From contig JAOARP010000032.1 in the NCBI GenBank assembly GCA_025210525.1, positions 1-64,000 of the forward strand: a stretch of 64,000 nt of DNA. Reading direction: 5' to 3'. Under the pieces are notes generated by a model. The model was not told the origin of the DNA. It searched no databases and saw nothing but the letters and a program-made list of their open reading frames with translations. A program made the translations under genes and the position numbers. The DNA is from Marinisporobacter sp. GTDB lineage: Bacteria > Bacillota > Clostridia > Peptostreptococcales > Thermotaleaceae. Below, in pieces: positions 15,480 through 24,869 of this stretch (position 1 is its first letter; each line of letters begins with the position of its first letter).

Positions 15480-17342
15480 TTAAAAATCAGAAGATTTTCT
15501 AATACACTGGGCTAACCCTCCTTTTATATCTTCAAGACGAAAATAATCTGCACCAAGAGTATCACTTAATTTTTTAGCCAGTCCTAGCCTTAAAAAGCCT
15601 CCCTCTGTATCTATGACCATAAACTTTATTGCTTTGTCCTTTACTGACGTTGCTATACTTAAAATTTCCTTTAGTGTATCTTTACTATTTATACCTACAT
15701 TTCCGCGACCATCAGATAACAAGACAATGACTGGCATGATTTCTGCGTCCTTTGTTCTCAGCCCTTTTATATAAGCTACACTTTTCATAAGCCCTAATGC
15801 TAAAGGTGTTTTCCCACCTAATTTTATATCTTTTAGACATCTATAAGCAAGGTCTACACTTCTAGTAGGCTGTAAAACTACTGAAGCATCATTTCCTCTA
15901 AAGGTCATCATCCCTACTTGATCTCTTTTTTCATATGCATCCTTCAATAGGGAAAAAATAGCTCCTTTTGCTTCCACCATTCTTTTTTCAATGCCCATAG
16001 ATCCACTAGCATCTACTAAAAATAATATAGTATTTCCTATACGTTGTTCTCTTATTTTCTCCCTAATATCTTCTTTTCGAATAACAAAAGCTAGCCCATT
16101 TTTCTCTCTCCATTTTTGATAAGGTGCTGCTGCACGAATAGTTCCATCAAAGGATAAATCTTCTACTTTGTTTTTAGGGATTTTATAGCCTATATATCTT
16201 CCTATTTTTGAGGAGGTTTTAGATTTACTTCTCTTACCACTTCCACATTTTCTTATTTTTCGATCTGTAAGACTATGTAGCAATCCACTAGCATCAAAAG
16301 CTTCTCCAATATGAAAATTCTTTTCTAATTGCTCTTGATCATTTGTCTTTCCTTCGTTCAGATTATCCAATAAGGATGGATCGAATTCTGGTGAAGGTTG
16401 TTCTGAGCCTTGTTCTAATGGATCTTGATTAGGGGAATCTGGTTGTATTTCATTTTCTTCTTTTTGATTTTTTGTTTCTCCACTTCCTTCATTTCCTTCT
16501 CTTAATCGATGCCCTAAAGTAATATTTGCTACAGCTTTTATTTCTTCAGTAGTAACCTCATTTTTTTCATAAAAAGCTGCATGAGCTATGGCTCCTCTAG
16601 TCAATACTAAATCTCCTCTATGTCCTTGTACATGTCCTTGTATATTGAGTTTTGCAATTTTTTCTAAAATATCATCATCTATAGCTATATTCTCAAGGCT
16701 TTTTTGAGCTTTTACAATACGTTCTCTTAAATCCATTTCATCTTTTAAAAATCCATCATAAAAGGTATTTGCATCCTTTTCATAAACTAATCTTCTTTTT
16801 ACAATCTCTATTCTCTCTTCCTTTTCCTTTGTCCCCTTCACTTCCACATAAAAGCCAAATCTATCTAATAATTGGGGATTTAATTTTCCTTCTTCTGGAT
16901 TCATGGTTCCTATTAATATAAATTCACAAGGATGCTCGTAAGAAATTCCTTCCCTCTCCACTTTATTTACACCACTAACTGCTGCATCTAAAATCATATT
17001 GATCAATGTTTCTGACAATAAATTGACTTCATCTATGTACAAAATATTGTTATGGGCTTTCCCTAATATACCTGGTTCAAAAACTCTTTTTCCCTTATTC
17101 ATCGCCTCTTCTATATTAATGGTTCCTATCAATCCATCTTCTGTAGTTCCTAAGGGGAGGGTTACCACATTTTTATCTTTCATTAGTTGGGCTAAAGCTC
17201 TTACGATCGTTGATTTTGCAGTACCTTTTTCTCCAGCAAGTAAGACGCCACCTATTTTAGGATCAATCATATTGAGTATGAGTGCTTTTTTTACCTCTTC
17301 CATTCCTACCATAGCTGTAAAAGGATATAATCTTTTATTCAT
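15480..17342 (-). CDS. ChlD/BchD-like metallochelatase subunit (AAA+ plus VWA domain)
   Basis: The 620 residues comprise an N-terminal AAA+ domain (1 to about 280; Walker [10 protein letters not shown], Walker B ILYIDEVNLL, arginine-finger region LLDRFGF), an acidic Gln/Glu/Pro-rich linker (about 285-345) and a C-terminal von Willebrand A domain with the MIDAS motif DASGSMG near residue 443. This is the ChlD/BchD/CobT-like subunit that couples ATP hydrolysis by the ring to the large tetrapyrrole-binding subunit. Unlike many ChlD proteins, the Walker motifs look intact. It lies two bases after the ChlI-like gene. The partner large subunit is encoded divergently at 18464. In the NEAT/importer setting it may act on heme or corrinoid rather than magnesium porphyrin. 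Confidence 0.92.
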   Translation of the reverse strand: MNKRLYPFTAMVGMEEVKKALILNMIDPKIGGVLLAGEKGTAKSTIVRALAQLMKDKNVVTLPLGTTEDGLIGTINIEEAMNKGKRVFEPGILGKAHNNILYIDEVNLLSETLINMILDAAVSGVNKVEREGISYEHPCEFILIGTMNPEEGKLNPQLLDRFGFYVEVKGTKEKEERIEIVKRRLVYEKDANTFYDGFLKDEMDLRERIVKAQKSLENIAIDDDILEKIAKLNIQGHVQGHRGDLVLTRGAIAHAAFYEKNEVTTEEIKAVANITLGHRLREGNEGSGETKNQKEENEIQPDSPNQDPLEQGSEQPSPEFDPSLLDNLNEGKTNDQEQLEKNFHIGEAFDASGLLHSLTDRKIRKCGSGKRSKSKTSSKIGRYIGYKIPKNKVEDLSFDGTIRAAAPYQKWREKNGLAFVIRKEDIREKIREQRIGNTILFLVDASGSMGIEKRMVEAKGAIFSLLKDAYEKRDQVGMMTFRGNDASVVLQPTRSVDLAYRCLKDIKLGGKTPLALGLMKSVAYIKGLRTKDAEIMPVIVLLSDGRGNVGINSKDTLKEILSIATSVKDKAIKFMVIDTEGGFLRLGLAKKLSDTLGADYFRLEDIKGGLAQCIRKSSDF

Positions 17343-17344
17343 AA

Positions 17345-18367
17345 CTATTTTTCCTCAATCCATTTTTTCAAAGCATCTTTACTGAGTACCCCTTCCTCAA
17401 AAGGCAAGGTTCTCATTCGATGAGGTAAAACCAACTCGGCTGCATCTAAAAGGTCTTCCTTTGTGACGTCCTCTCTTTCATCAAAAGCAGCTATTGTTTT
17501 TGCAGTTTTAATAATCGTTATATCTCCTCGATGCCCCTCTACTCCTAATTCAATAACGATTTCAGCCGTTAAAGCTAATAATTCATCTCGAATGACAACT
17601 TGATCTAATAGTTCTTTTGCTTTTTCTATTTTTTCAGATAATAAACCTTGTTTTTCTTTATATTCCTCTATTAGAACCTCTGGATTTTGCTCAAATAATA
17701 ATCTTCTCTTGATCACTTCCACTCGATCCGATACATTATGTTCTGAAAGAACATCTACTACAAGTCCAAATCGATCTAATAGTTGAGGTCTTAAATCTCC
17801 TTCCTCTGGATTCATAGTTCCAATTAAGATAAATTTTGATGGGTGTTCATAAGACACTCCTTCCCTTTCTACATGATTGACCCCCATTGCTGCCACATCT
17901 AATAAGACATCTACAATATGATCATTGAGTAAATTCACTTCATCTACATAAAGTATATTTCCATTAGCTTGTGCTAGGATACCTCCTTCAAACTTTTTCT
18001 CTCCTGTTTTGATAGCTTGTTCAATATCAAGAGTACCGATGGTTCTATCTTCTGTACACCCTATTGGAAGTTCTACAACCTTCATTTTTTTATCTTCTGT
18101 CTCTAACTCTTTATGAGTCATTTGCTCTTTACATGCTTTACAAAGTCCATTTTGTCCACTTACTTCACAATTAAATTTACAACCCCTTATTACTTTTTTT
18201 GTAGGTAATAAATCTACCAAAGCTCTCACTGCTGTTGATTTTGCCGTACCCTTTTCCCCTCGAATCAATACCCCTCCTATTTGTGGGTTGATTACATTTA
18301 ATAAAAGGGCTTTTTTCATTTTTTCTTGCCCTACAATAGCTGTAAATGGATATACTTTTTTATTCAT
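17345..18367 (-). CDS. ChlI/BchI-like metallochelatase AAA+ subunit
   Basis: This 340-residue AAA+ ATPase has Walker [10 protein letters not shown] (about residues 36-44), Walker [14 protein letters not shown], and sensor and finger regions around [21 protein letters not shown] four-Cys insert ([18 protein letters not shown]) follows Walker A, as in many ChlI/BchI relatives. It should form the motor ring together with the ChlD-like protein. I chose the ATG at 18367, which is seven to nine bases from GGGG, over the one at 18376 that directly abuts it. The gene faces the cobN-like gene across a compact shared promoter region, so the three subunits are probably expressed together. Confidence 0.92.
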   Translation of the reverse strand: MNKKVYPFTAIVGQEKMKKALLLNVINPQIGGVLIRGEKGTAKSTAVRALVDLLPTKKVIRGCKFNCEVSGQNGLCKACKEQMTHKELETEDKKMKVVELPIGCTEDRTIGTLDIEQAIKTGEKKFEGGILAQANGNILYVDEVNLLNDHIVDVLLDVAAMGVNHVEREGVSYEHPSKFILIGTMNPEEGDLRPQLLDRFGLVVDVLSEHNVSDRVEVIKRRLLFEQNPEVLIEEYKEKQGLLSEKIEKAKELLDQVVIRDELLALTAEIVIELGVEGHRGDITIIKTAKTIAAFDEREDVTKEDLLDAAELVLPHRMRTLPFEEGVLSKDALKKWIEEK

Positions 18368-18393
18368 TTGATTCATCCCCTTTTATGAAAATC

Positions 18394-18422
18394 TTGCTCC
18401 TCCATAAATATTAGCATATAAT
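18394..18422 (+). promoter_or_regulatory. Promoter of the cobN-like gene
   Basis: TTGCTC at 18394-18399 and a perfect TATAAT at 18417-18422 are 17 bases apart. It lies 42 bases before the start codon. Confidence 0.7.
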
Positions 18423-18425
18423 GTA

Positions 18426-18447
18426 AATGTTTGAAAGCAAATACATT
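18426..18447. promoter_or_regulatory. Putative operator between chelatase genes
   Basis: AATGTTTGAAAGCAAATACATT is an imperfect palindrome centred on AAAG, right after the -10 box. A closely related sequence occurs at 3891-3912, the only other place I found it. It could bind one of the AraC regulators or a metal-responsive repressor. Confidence 0.5.
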
Positions 18448-18463
18448 ACAGGAGGTTGTATCC

Positions 18464-21400
18464 ATGAATCTTTGCATTATAACCGTTTCAACAACAGTAC
18501 TTACGAATATTTCAGCGGCTCTTGATCAAATTAATTCTAAAATAAATCAGGCACTTGATTTAAAGCTTTATTATGCTGCTTCAAATTTTTCTAAGGATGA
18601 ATTAGGGCTCATAAAAAAAGATATACATTCTTCTCATGCTATTATCGTAGATTTAATGGGAAGTCCAAAGGAAATCACCAAAGCAGTTTATGATAGCCTA
18701 GAGAATTATAAGGGACAAGTCATTCCTATTGGCGGGTCTGCACGAGATTTTATGAAACTTGGAAGCTTTAAAGCCAATGATAAAATGATGCAATCTAGTA
18801 AAAAACCTGATATGCAAAAAATAAGAAAGATGATCTGGATGGCTGAAAAAATAGGAAAAGTTCTTCCAGGGAAAATTAGAGATATGAAAAATCTATCCTA
18901 CATCACAAAATACTTTAAAAATGCATCTATATCTCAACTTGAAAGTATGCTTTGTCTACTTCTTAAATATTATGGTGGGGTTCCTTCTATTCAGATTCCT
19001 GAAGAACCTATAGAAGTAATGGATGTGGGGATTTGTGATCCCTATGACCGAAAATTTCATAAAAACTATCCTTCTTACATAAAAATCTATGGGTATGATC
19101 CTTCCAAACCAAATATAGGTGTACTTTTTTATGGTCATACTTATCCGAATGATACTTCCTTTGCCGTTCATAAAATCGTAGAAAAATTAAGACCCCTAGC
19201 CAACATCATTCCTATAGGCTTTACAAAAACCTCTGGAAACGATCCTAATGAAATAAAAAAGCTTTTAACCTATGATAAAAAGGTAAATATGGTCATTAGC
19301 TTCCTTCCCTTCCGAATCGGTGCAGGTCCTATGGGAGGAGATGCGGAGGGAATGGTTGATTTGTTTAAGGAGTTAAATGTTCCTCTTTTTCACCCTTTTT
19401 TCCTCTCTAGAAGAACGAAAGAAGATTGGGAAAAATCTTCTCAAGGCATTCATAGTTCTGAATTTATGCTATCTATTATGCTCCCTGAAATGGATGGTGC
19501 CATTGAGACCTACCCTGTTGGTGCTATTTCTTCGAAGGGAATAGATAAAAATCTAAACACAGAGCTTTACCAAATAGAGTGTATTGATGATCGGGTAGAA
19601 AGATTCGTCAGTCGTATAAAAAACTGGCTCTCTCTTCAAGGGAAGAAAAATTCAGAAAAGAAAGTTGCCATCATTGGCTATAATTATCCCCCTGGAGAAG
19701 ATCATTTATTTCATGGCGCTTTTTTAGATACCTTTACCTCCATTAGTGAAATATTAAAAACATTAAAAAAAGAGGGATACAGTCTAAAAGAATTAGATGC
19801 ACAAGCCTTAGAAAATACTTTTTTAGAAGGAGGGCTCATCAACTCTCCTAAATATTATTATGAAAAACAAAATTACATTCCTTATAAGAGTGAAAAATAT
19901 ATAGATGGTTTAAAGGATTTTTCTCCTATTCATGACATGATAAAACAGTGGGGTGATGCTCCTGGCGCTATTATGGCAAATGGAGAAGATTTTTTCATAC
20001 CAGGATTGATCAATGAAAATATCTTCATTGGTCTACAGCCTTCAAAAGGACTCATAGAAGATGAAAAAGCAAATTATCATGATAAAAATCTGACACCTCA
20101 TCATCAATACCTAGCCTTTTATGAATGGTTAAAAAATGATTTTCATGCTGATGTAATCCTTCATGTAGGCACCCATGGCACCCTTGAATTTTTACCTGGA
20201 AAAGAATGTGGCATGAGTCACAATTGTTATTCTGATTATTTGATTGGCGATATTCCCCATGGCTATATTTATTATTGTGGAAATCCATCAGAGGCCATGA
20301 TTGCCAAAAGGCGATCTCATGCTGTTTTGATTAGCTATCAACCCCCTACCTTTGTACCTTCAAATCTTTATGAAGATTATACAAAACTAGAAAATTTGAT
20401 AGGGGAATATGAAGAATCCCTTCATTTATCTCCTGCTAGGTCAGGTGATTTATTAGATGAAATATTCAAGATGGCAGAAGCGTTACATTTAGAAAAGGAT
20501 TTAGATTCAATTGAGAAGGAATTATATAAGATGAAATCTTCCCTTATGCCAAAGGGGCTTCACGTTTTTGGTAAAGCTTACGCAAAGGATGAATTAAAAG
20601 AGTTATTCTCAGCTATTCTTCAATATGATCGAGGAGCAATCAAATCTTTGAAAAGAATTGTTGCTGAGAAAAATCATTTAGACTACGATGAAATAATAGA
20701 TCAAAATAAAATACATTCCTTAAAATTATTAGATGAAGAAGCAAAAAAACTCATTGACCTTGTTGATTTAAATGCTCCTTTAGATGATAGCTTAATAAAA
20801 GCTTATGGAAAAGAACTTCAGAAAACCTTTGATTATGGATTATCTATCTGTGAAAAAATCAAACAAAATCATGAAAATAAAGGACTCATCAAATTTTTAA
20901 ATGGAGAATACCTCCCTGCTAAAGTAGGTGGAGACCCTATTAGAAATCCAGAAGTATTGCCAACAGGCTATAACCTTTATCAATTTGATAGTAGATTTAT
21001 TCCTTCCCCTGTTGCTATGATGCGAGGACAAAAAATTGCTGAGAATACCTTAAATACTTATTATGATCTCCATGGAAATTATCCAAAGGTTACTTCTGTT
21101 ATTCTTTGGGGACTAGAAACTTGTCGTACAGGTGGAGAGACCCTAGGACAAATTTTATATTATTTAGGAGTTCGTATGAAAGATCGTATAAATATTTGGG
21201 AGCCTGAATTTGAAATCATCCCAATAGAAGAATTAAACCGTCCAAGAATAGATGTGGTCATTAATATTTGTGGCTTTTTTAGAGATATGTTTGAAAATAT
21301 CATCATTCTTCTCAATGAAATATTTGAAAAGCTTAATAACTTAGGAGATGAAAAGGGTCTTAACTATTTTCACATTCATACAAAAAAATTATACCATCAA

Positions 21401-22162
21401 TTATTAGCTGAAAACTACCAAAAAGAAGATGCATTAGAGCTTGCATCCTCCCGAATTTTTGGTCCTAGTCAAGCTCAATATGGCACCAACATTACCTCCC
21501 TTATTGAAGAAAAATCTTGGAGGGAAGAATCAGAAATCGGTAAAAGCTTTATAGAAAGTATGCATCATGTTTATAGTAAAAATCATCGAGGCATCCATTT
21601 TGAAAATCTCTATGAGAAAAATTTATCCATGATCGAATTAATCTCTCAAGTAAGAAGCAATCATGAATATGAAATTGTAGATTTAGACCATTACTATGAA
21701 TTCTTTGGAGGGCTATCTAAATCCGTTGAAATCATTCGTGGTAAAAAAAGTGAAATGTTCATCTCCGATACAACAACAGAACATATTGAAACTGAAAATG
21801 CAGAAAAATCTATAGAACGAGGCATTCGGACAAGACTTCTCAATCCAAAATGGATTGAAGAAATGTTAAAGCACAAATACCATGGAGCTACCCTTATTGC
21901 TGATCGATTTGAAAATATTCAAGGCTTAGCAGCTACTACCAATCAAATCAATCAATGGGTATATGATTCCCTTCATGATCAATATGTAATGGATGAGGAT
22001 TTAAAGAATCAATTAAAAGAAAATAACCCTTATGCTTATCTTGAAATGGTCAAACAAATGTTAGAATATCATCAAAGGGGTTATTGGCAGGCTAGTGATG
22101 ATCAAATCCATGAGCTGCATAAAGCCTTTTTAGAGCTTGAAGGAGATATTGAGGATCGGTAG
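18464..22162 (+). CDS. cobN: CobN/BchH-like metallochelatase large subunit
   Basis: This 1232-residue protein belongs to the CobN/ChlH family, the subunit that binds the tetrapyrrole ring and the metal. Visible marks include SARDFMKLGSF in the N-terminal part, GVLFYGHTYPNDTSF, the family signature HVGTHGTLEFLPGKECGMS near residue 567, PRIDVVINICGFFRDMF and LASSRIFGPSQAQYGTNI. I start at the ATG at 18464, eight bases after AGGAGG, not at a TTG 33 bases earlier. The ChlI- and ChlD-like genes are divergent and adjacent, making a complete three-subunit chelatase. Family members insert magnesium or cobalt; the Bacteroidetes relative HmuS has been reported to take iron out of heme without oxygen. 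Beside NEAT and IsdE-like genes and with no cob or bch genes around, a role in dechelation or metal exchange of an imported tetrapyrrole is plausible but unproven. Confidence 0.92.
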   Translation: MNLCIITVSTTVLTNISAALDQINSKINQALDLKLYYAASNFSKDELGLIKKDIHSSHAIIVDLMGSPKEITKAVYDSLENYKGQVIPIGGSARDFMKLGSFKANDKMMQSSKKPDMQKIRKMIWMAEKIGKVLPGKIRDMKNLSYITKYFKNASISQLESMLCLLLKYYGGVPSIQIPEEPIEVMDVGICDPYDRKFHKNYPSYIKIYGYDPSKPNIGVLFYGHTYPNDTSFAVHKIVEKLRPLANIIPIGFTKTSGNDPNEIKKLLTYDKKVNMVISFLPFRIGAGPMGGDAEGMVDLFKELNVPLFHPFFLSRRTKEDWEKSSQGIHSSEFMLSIMLPEMDGAIETYPVGAISSKGIDKNLNTELYQIECIDDRVERFVSRIKNWLSLQGKKNSEKKVAIIGYNYPPGEDHLFHGAFLDTFTSISEILKTLKKEGYSLKELDAQALENTFLEGGLINSPKYYYEKQNYIPYKSEKYIDGLKDFSPIHDMIKQWGDAPGAIMANGEDFFIPGLINENIFIGLQPSKGLIEDEKANYHDKNLTPHHQYLAFYEWLKNDFHADVILHVGTHGTLEFLPGKECGMSHNCYSDYLIGDIPHGYIYYCGNPSEAMIAKRRSHAVLISYQPPTFVPSNLYEDYTKLENLIGEYEESLHLSPARSGDLLDEIFKMAEALHLEKDLDSIEKELYKMKSSLMPKGLHVFGKAYAKDELKELFSAILQYDRGAIKSLKRIVAEKNHLDYDEIIDQNKIHSLKLLDEEAKKLIDLVDLNAPLDDSLIKAYGKELQKTFDYGLSICEKIKQNHENKGLIKFLNGEYLPAKVGGDPIRNPEVLPTGYNLYQFDSRFIPSPVAMMRGQKIAENTLNTYYDLHGNYPKVTSVILWGLETCRTGGETLGQILYYLGVRMKDRINIWEPEFEIIPIEELNRPRIDVVINICGFFRDMFENIIILLNEIFEKLNNLGDEKGLNYFHIHTKKLYHQLLAENYQKEDALELASSRIFGPSQAQYGTNITSLIEEKSWREESEIGKSFIESMHHVYSKNHRGIHFENLYEKNLSMIELISQVRSNHEYEIVDLDHYYEFFGGLSKSVEIIRGKKSEMFISDTTTEHIETENAEKSIERGIRTRLLNPKWIEEMLKHKYHGATLIADRFENIQGLAATTNQINQWVYDSLHDQYVMDEDLKNQLKENNPYAYLEMVKQMLEYHQRGYWQASDDQIHELHKAFLELEGDIEDR

Positions 22163-22374
22163 AAAAATTCTTTTTTTTACCATCCTCTCTCTTTTTCTAT
22201 AATTTGAAAATTATATAAAATATGTAAGAAAATAAAGGATTATATAGAAAAATGTAGAATTATTTAATAACAGAATTATCAGATTTTTCATTTAAATAAT
22301 AATATTCTTTTTCAATGATTTTTACATAGAAATATACTTTTTTCAAATTTCTGTTCTAAAAGGATGGTGACCTC

Positions 22375-23673
22375 ATGAAAACAGAGAATTTTTATGAAAC
22401 AAAACAACTCCTAAATAACCTATTAGCCTATATGGATGAAGCCGTTATTGCTACAGATATAAACTTTCATATTACCCATATGAACATAAGCGCTGAAATC
22501 TTAACAGGGTATACTAAAGAAACCTCTATCGGAAAAGCTGTATTAGACATTGTAAAACTCGATGCAGAAGAAAGTCTTTCAATCAATTCCTTTCTATTGA
22601 AAGAAAAAGCAAAGCTCTTAAAAAACAATATCCATCTAACTACTAAAAATGGAGAAAAAAAAATAATTAATGCCATCTTTACTCCACTAAAAGATCATAA
22701 AGATCATTTATTTGGATTTGTAGGAATTATTAAAACCATTACAGAGCAAAAAAGAATGGAAAAAGAATTGCTAGAAACTAATAAAAATTTATTGGATATG
22801 GTTGAAAAATTAAAAGAAGCACAAACTCAACTAATCCAAAAAGAAAAATTAGCAGGAATCGGTCAGCTTGCAGCAGGGGTAGCCCATGAGATCAATAACC
22901 CTTTAGGGTTTATTAGCAGTAATTTCAAAGTATTATCCAAATATATCTCAGTTTATCAAAATGTATTGTCCCTCTATCATTCCATCAGTAACAATCCATT
23001 GCTTCAAACTCATCCAGAATGTAACGAAATATTGAACAAAATTATCAATTTAGAAAAAGAAAAAGATATTGAATTTATCCACGAAGATATACAAGGTCTG
23101 CTAAGCGATTGTCATGAAGGCTTGACAAGAGTCAAGGACATCGTACAAGGATTAAGATTGTTTTCTAGGATTGACCAACTAAATGAATTTGAAGAATACG
23201 ATTTAAATGAAGGCATCCAAACAACTTTAGTCGTAGCAAATAATGAAATCAAATATGACGCAGAAGTAGAATTAAATCCTGGACAAATTCCTTTGATTCC
23301 TGCTATGGGTAATCAAATCAATCAAGTTTTATTAAATATTGTAATCAATGCAGCTTATGCCATTAGAAAAAAAGATTTAGATGATTTAGGTTGGATCAAA
23401 ATCAAAACCTACAAAGATGAAAATTATGTTTACATGGCTATAGAAGATAATGGCATTGGTATTTCTGAAGAAAATATTCATAAAATATTTGATCCTTTCT
23501 TTACAACGAAACCTATTGGAGAAGGAACAGGATTAGGTCTAGGCATTGCCTATGATATTATTGTTAATAAACACAAAGGAAATATATGGGTAGAAAGCAC
23601 ATTAGGAGAAGGATCTATCTTTTATATTCAATTACCTATCTTACAAGAGCTTATTTTGGAGGAGGAGGTATAA
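22375..23673 (+). CDS. PAS-domain sensor histidine kinase
   Basis: This 432-residue soluble kinase has a PAS domain (about 12-125; AVIATDINFHITHMN), a coiled linker, a HisKA region with the phosphorylated His in VAHEINNP (near residue 171) and an ATPase domain with N box NIVINAAYAI, G1 IEDNGIGI, F box FDPFFTTKP and G2 GTGLGL. No membrane segment is visible, so it senses a cytoplasmic signal. It is followed without a gap by the REC-HDOD gene (the next ATG directly follows the stop), its evident partner. It lies 212 bases after cobN on the same strand; a link to the chelatase is not shown. Confidence 0.93.
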   Translation: MKTENFYETKQLLNNLLAYMDEAVIATDINFHITHMNISAEILTGYTKETSIGKAVLDIVKLDAEESLSINSFLLKEKAKLLKNNIHLTTKNGEKKIINAIFTPLKDHKDHLFGFVGIIKTITEQKRMEKELLETNKNLLDMVEKLKEAQTQLIQKEKLAGIGQLAAGVAHEINNPLGFISSNFKVLSKYISVYQNVLSLYHSISNNPLLQTHPECNEILNKIINLEKEKDIEFIHEDIQGLLSDCHEGLTRVKDIVQGLRLFSRIDQLNEFEEYDLNEGIQTTLVVANNEIKYDAEVELNPGQIPLIPAMGNQINQVLLNIVINAAYAIRKKDLDDLGWIKIKTYKDENYVYMAIEDNGIGISEENIHKIFDPFFTTKPIGEGTGLGLGIAYDIIVNKHKGNIWVESTLGEGSIFYIQLPILQELILEEEV

Positions 23674-24858
23674 ATGTCTAAAACCATATTGTTTGTAGAT
23701 GATGAACAGCAAATATTAAGATGTCTTAAAAGATTTTTTAGACTTTCTGAGTATGAATGTTATTTTGCTAATAGTGGTGTAGACGCATTAAAAATCATGG
23801 AAAATAATGAGATTGATTTAATTGTTTCAGATATTCGAATGCCTAAAATGGATGGCTATGCTTTATTAAAAAAAGTAAAAGAGCTATATCCTCTAACCAT
23901 CCGTGTAGCCCTTAGTGGCTATACAGATCAAACTAAAATCTATCATGCACTTTCTAATAGTTTAATTAGCGTATATCTGTTTAAACCTTGGAATAACGAA
24001 AATTTAAACGAAGTTATTAAAAAACTATTTACTGTAAAGGATCTCTTAAAACAACATGATTTATTGAAAATGTTCAATAACATCCATCATCTCCCTACCA
24101 TTCCTCGTCTATATGAAGAAATCAATACTCTAATAAAAAAAGATGCTGCTGTCGATAGTATTACAAAAAAAATAGAAGAAGATCAAAGCATATCCGCTAA
24201 AATATTACAAATCGCCAATGCAGCCTTTTATCATAAGCAAATAGGTTCCCTAAAACAAGCCATTCTATTTATCGGACTCACCAATGTAAAAAATATTATA
24301 CTAACAAATAGCGTTTTTCAATTCAAAGGAAAGAAAGATCAAAAAATAATAGAAAATTTATGGAAAAGTTCTATGATGAGCAATCGATTAATGCAAGTCA
24401 TATATGAAGAATGTTTACAAAAAAAATTGCCTGATTTATTTGCCTTATCAGGACTCCTTTATAATATTGGAAAGGTTTTAACTTATCAATATCATCCATC
24501 TAATTATAGGAAAATTGAGGAAATCATTCAGCAAAATCATGTAGACCCTATAGCCGTTGAAAGAGAACTTATAGGTATTCCCCATACAGAATTAGGAGCT
24601 TTTTTATTAAACTGGTGGAATTTACCCTATGCTATGGTAGAAGGAGCATTATATCATCATTGCTGTTTTAATGAAAATATTATTCATAAAGAATTAGTTT
24701 ATTGTATTTATCTTGCTAATTATTATACAAAAAAAATATGTAATAAAGGGGTAGCCCCCCACCCATTAAATATTGAAGTCTTAAAAGAATTGGGAATAGA
24801 TCTTGAAAAACTAGAAAATTGTATAACCAATATAGACTTTAGTAATTTTAATGATTGA
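23674..24858 (+). CDS. Response regulator with HDOD output domain
   Basis: The 394 residues contain a receiver domain (1-125; DDEQQ acidic pair, phospho-acceptor Asp near 53 in VSDIRMPKMDG, Lys in FKPW) and then an HDOD domain (about 140-345; LPTIPRLYEEI, ISAKILQIANAAFY, LSGLLYNIGK). HDOD domains are non-catalytic relatives of HD phosphohydrolases seen in signalling chains. The GGAGGAGG site lies at the end of the kinase gene. It is translationally coupled to the HD-GYP gene that follows. The trio kinase, REC-HDOD and HD-GYP suggests phosphorylation-controlled c-di-GMP breakdown or a related output. Confidence 0.92.
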   Translation: MSKTILFVDDEQQILRCLKRFFRLSEYECYFANSGVDALKIMENNEIDLIVSDIRMPKMDGYALLKKVKELYPLTIRVALSGYTDQTKIYHALSNSLISVYLFKPWNNENLNEVIKKLFTVKDLLKQHDLLKMFNNIHHLPTIPRLYEEINTLIKKDAAVDSITKKIEEDQSISAKILQIANAAFYHKQIGSLKQAILFIGLTNVKNIILTNSVFQFKGKKDQKIIENLWKSSMMSNRLMQVIYEECLQKKLPDLFALSGLLYNIGKVLTYQYHPSNYRKIEEIIQQNHVDPIAVERELIGIPHTELGAFLLNWWNLPYAMVEGALYHHCCFNENIIHKELVYCIYLANYYTKKICNKGVAPHPLNIEVLKELGIDLEKLENCITNIDFSNFND

Positions 24859-24869
24859 AGGTGATTACT

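Noticed and set aside
18431-18463. Longer N-terminus for the CobN-like protein from a TTG
   Set aside because: The TTG lies inside the putative operator and has no ribosome binding site; the ATG at 18464 has AGGAGG at ideal spacing.
15480-22162. Magnesium chelatase for chlorophyll or CobNST for B12 synthesis
   Set aside because: No bch or cob pathway genes are present, and the neighbours are surface binding and import genes; family names alone do not give the substrate.
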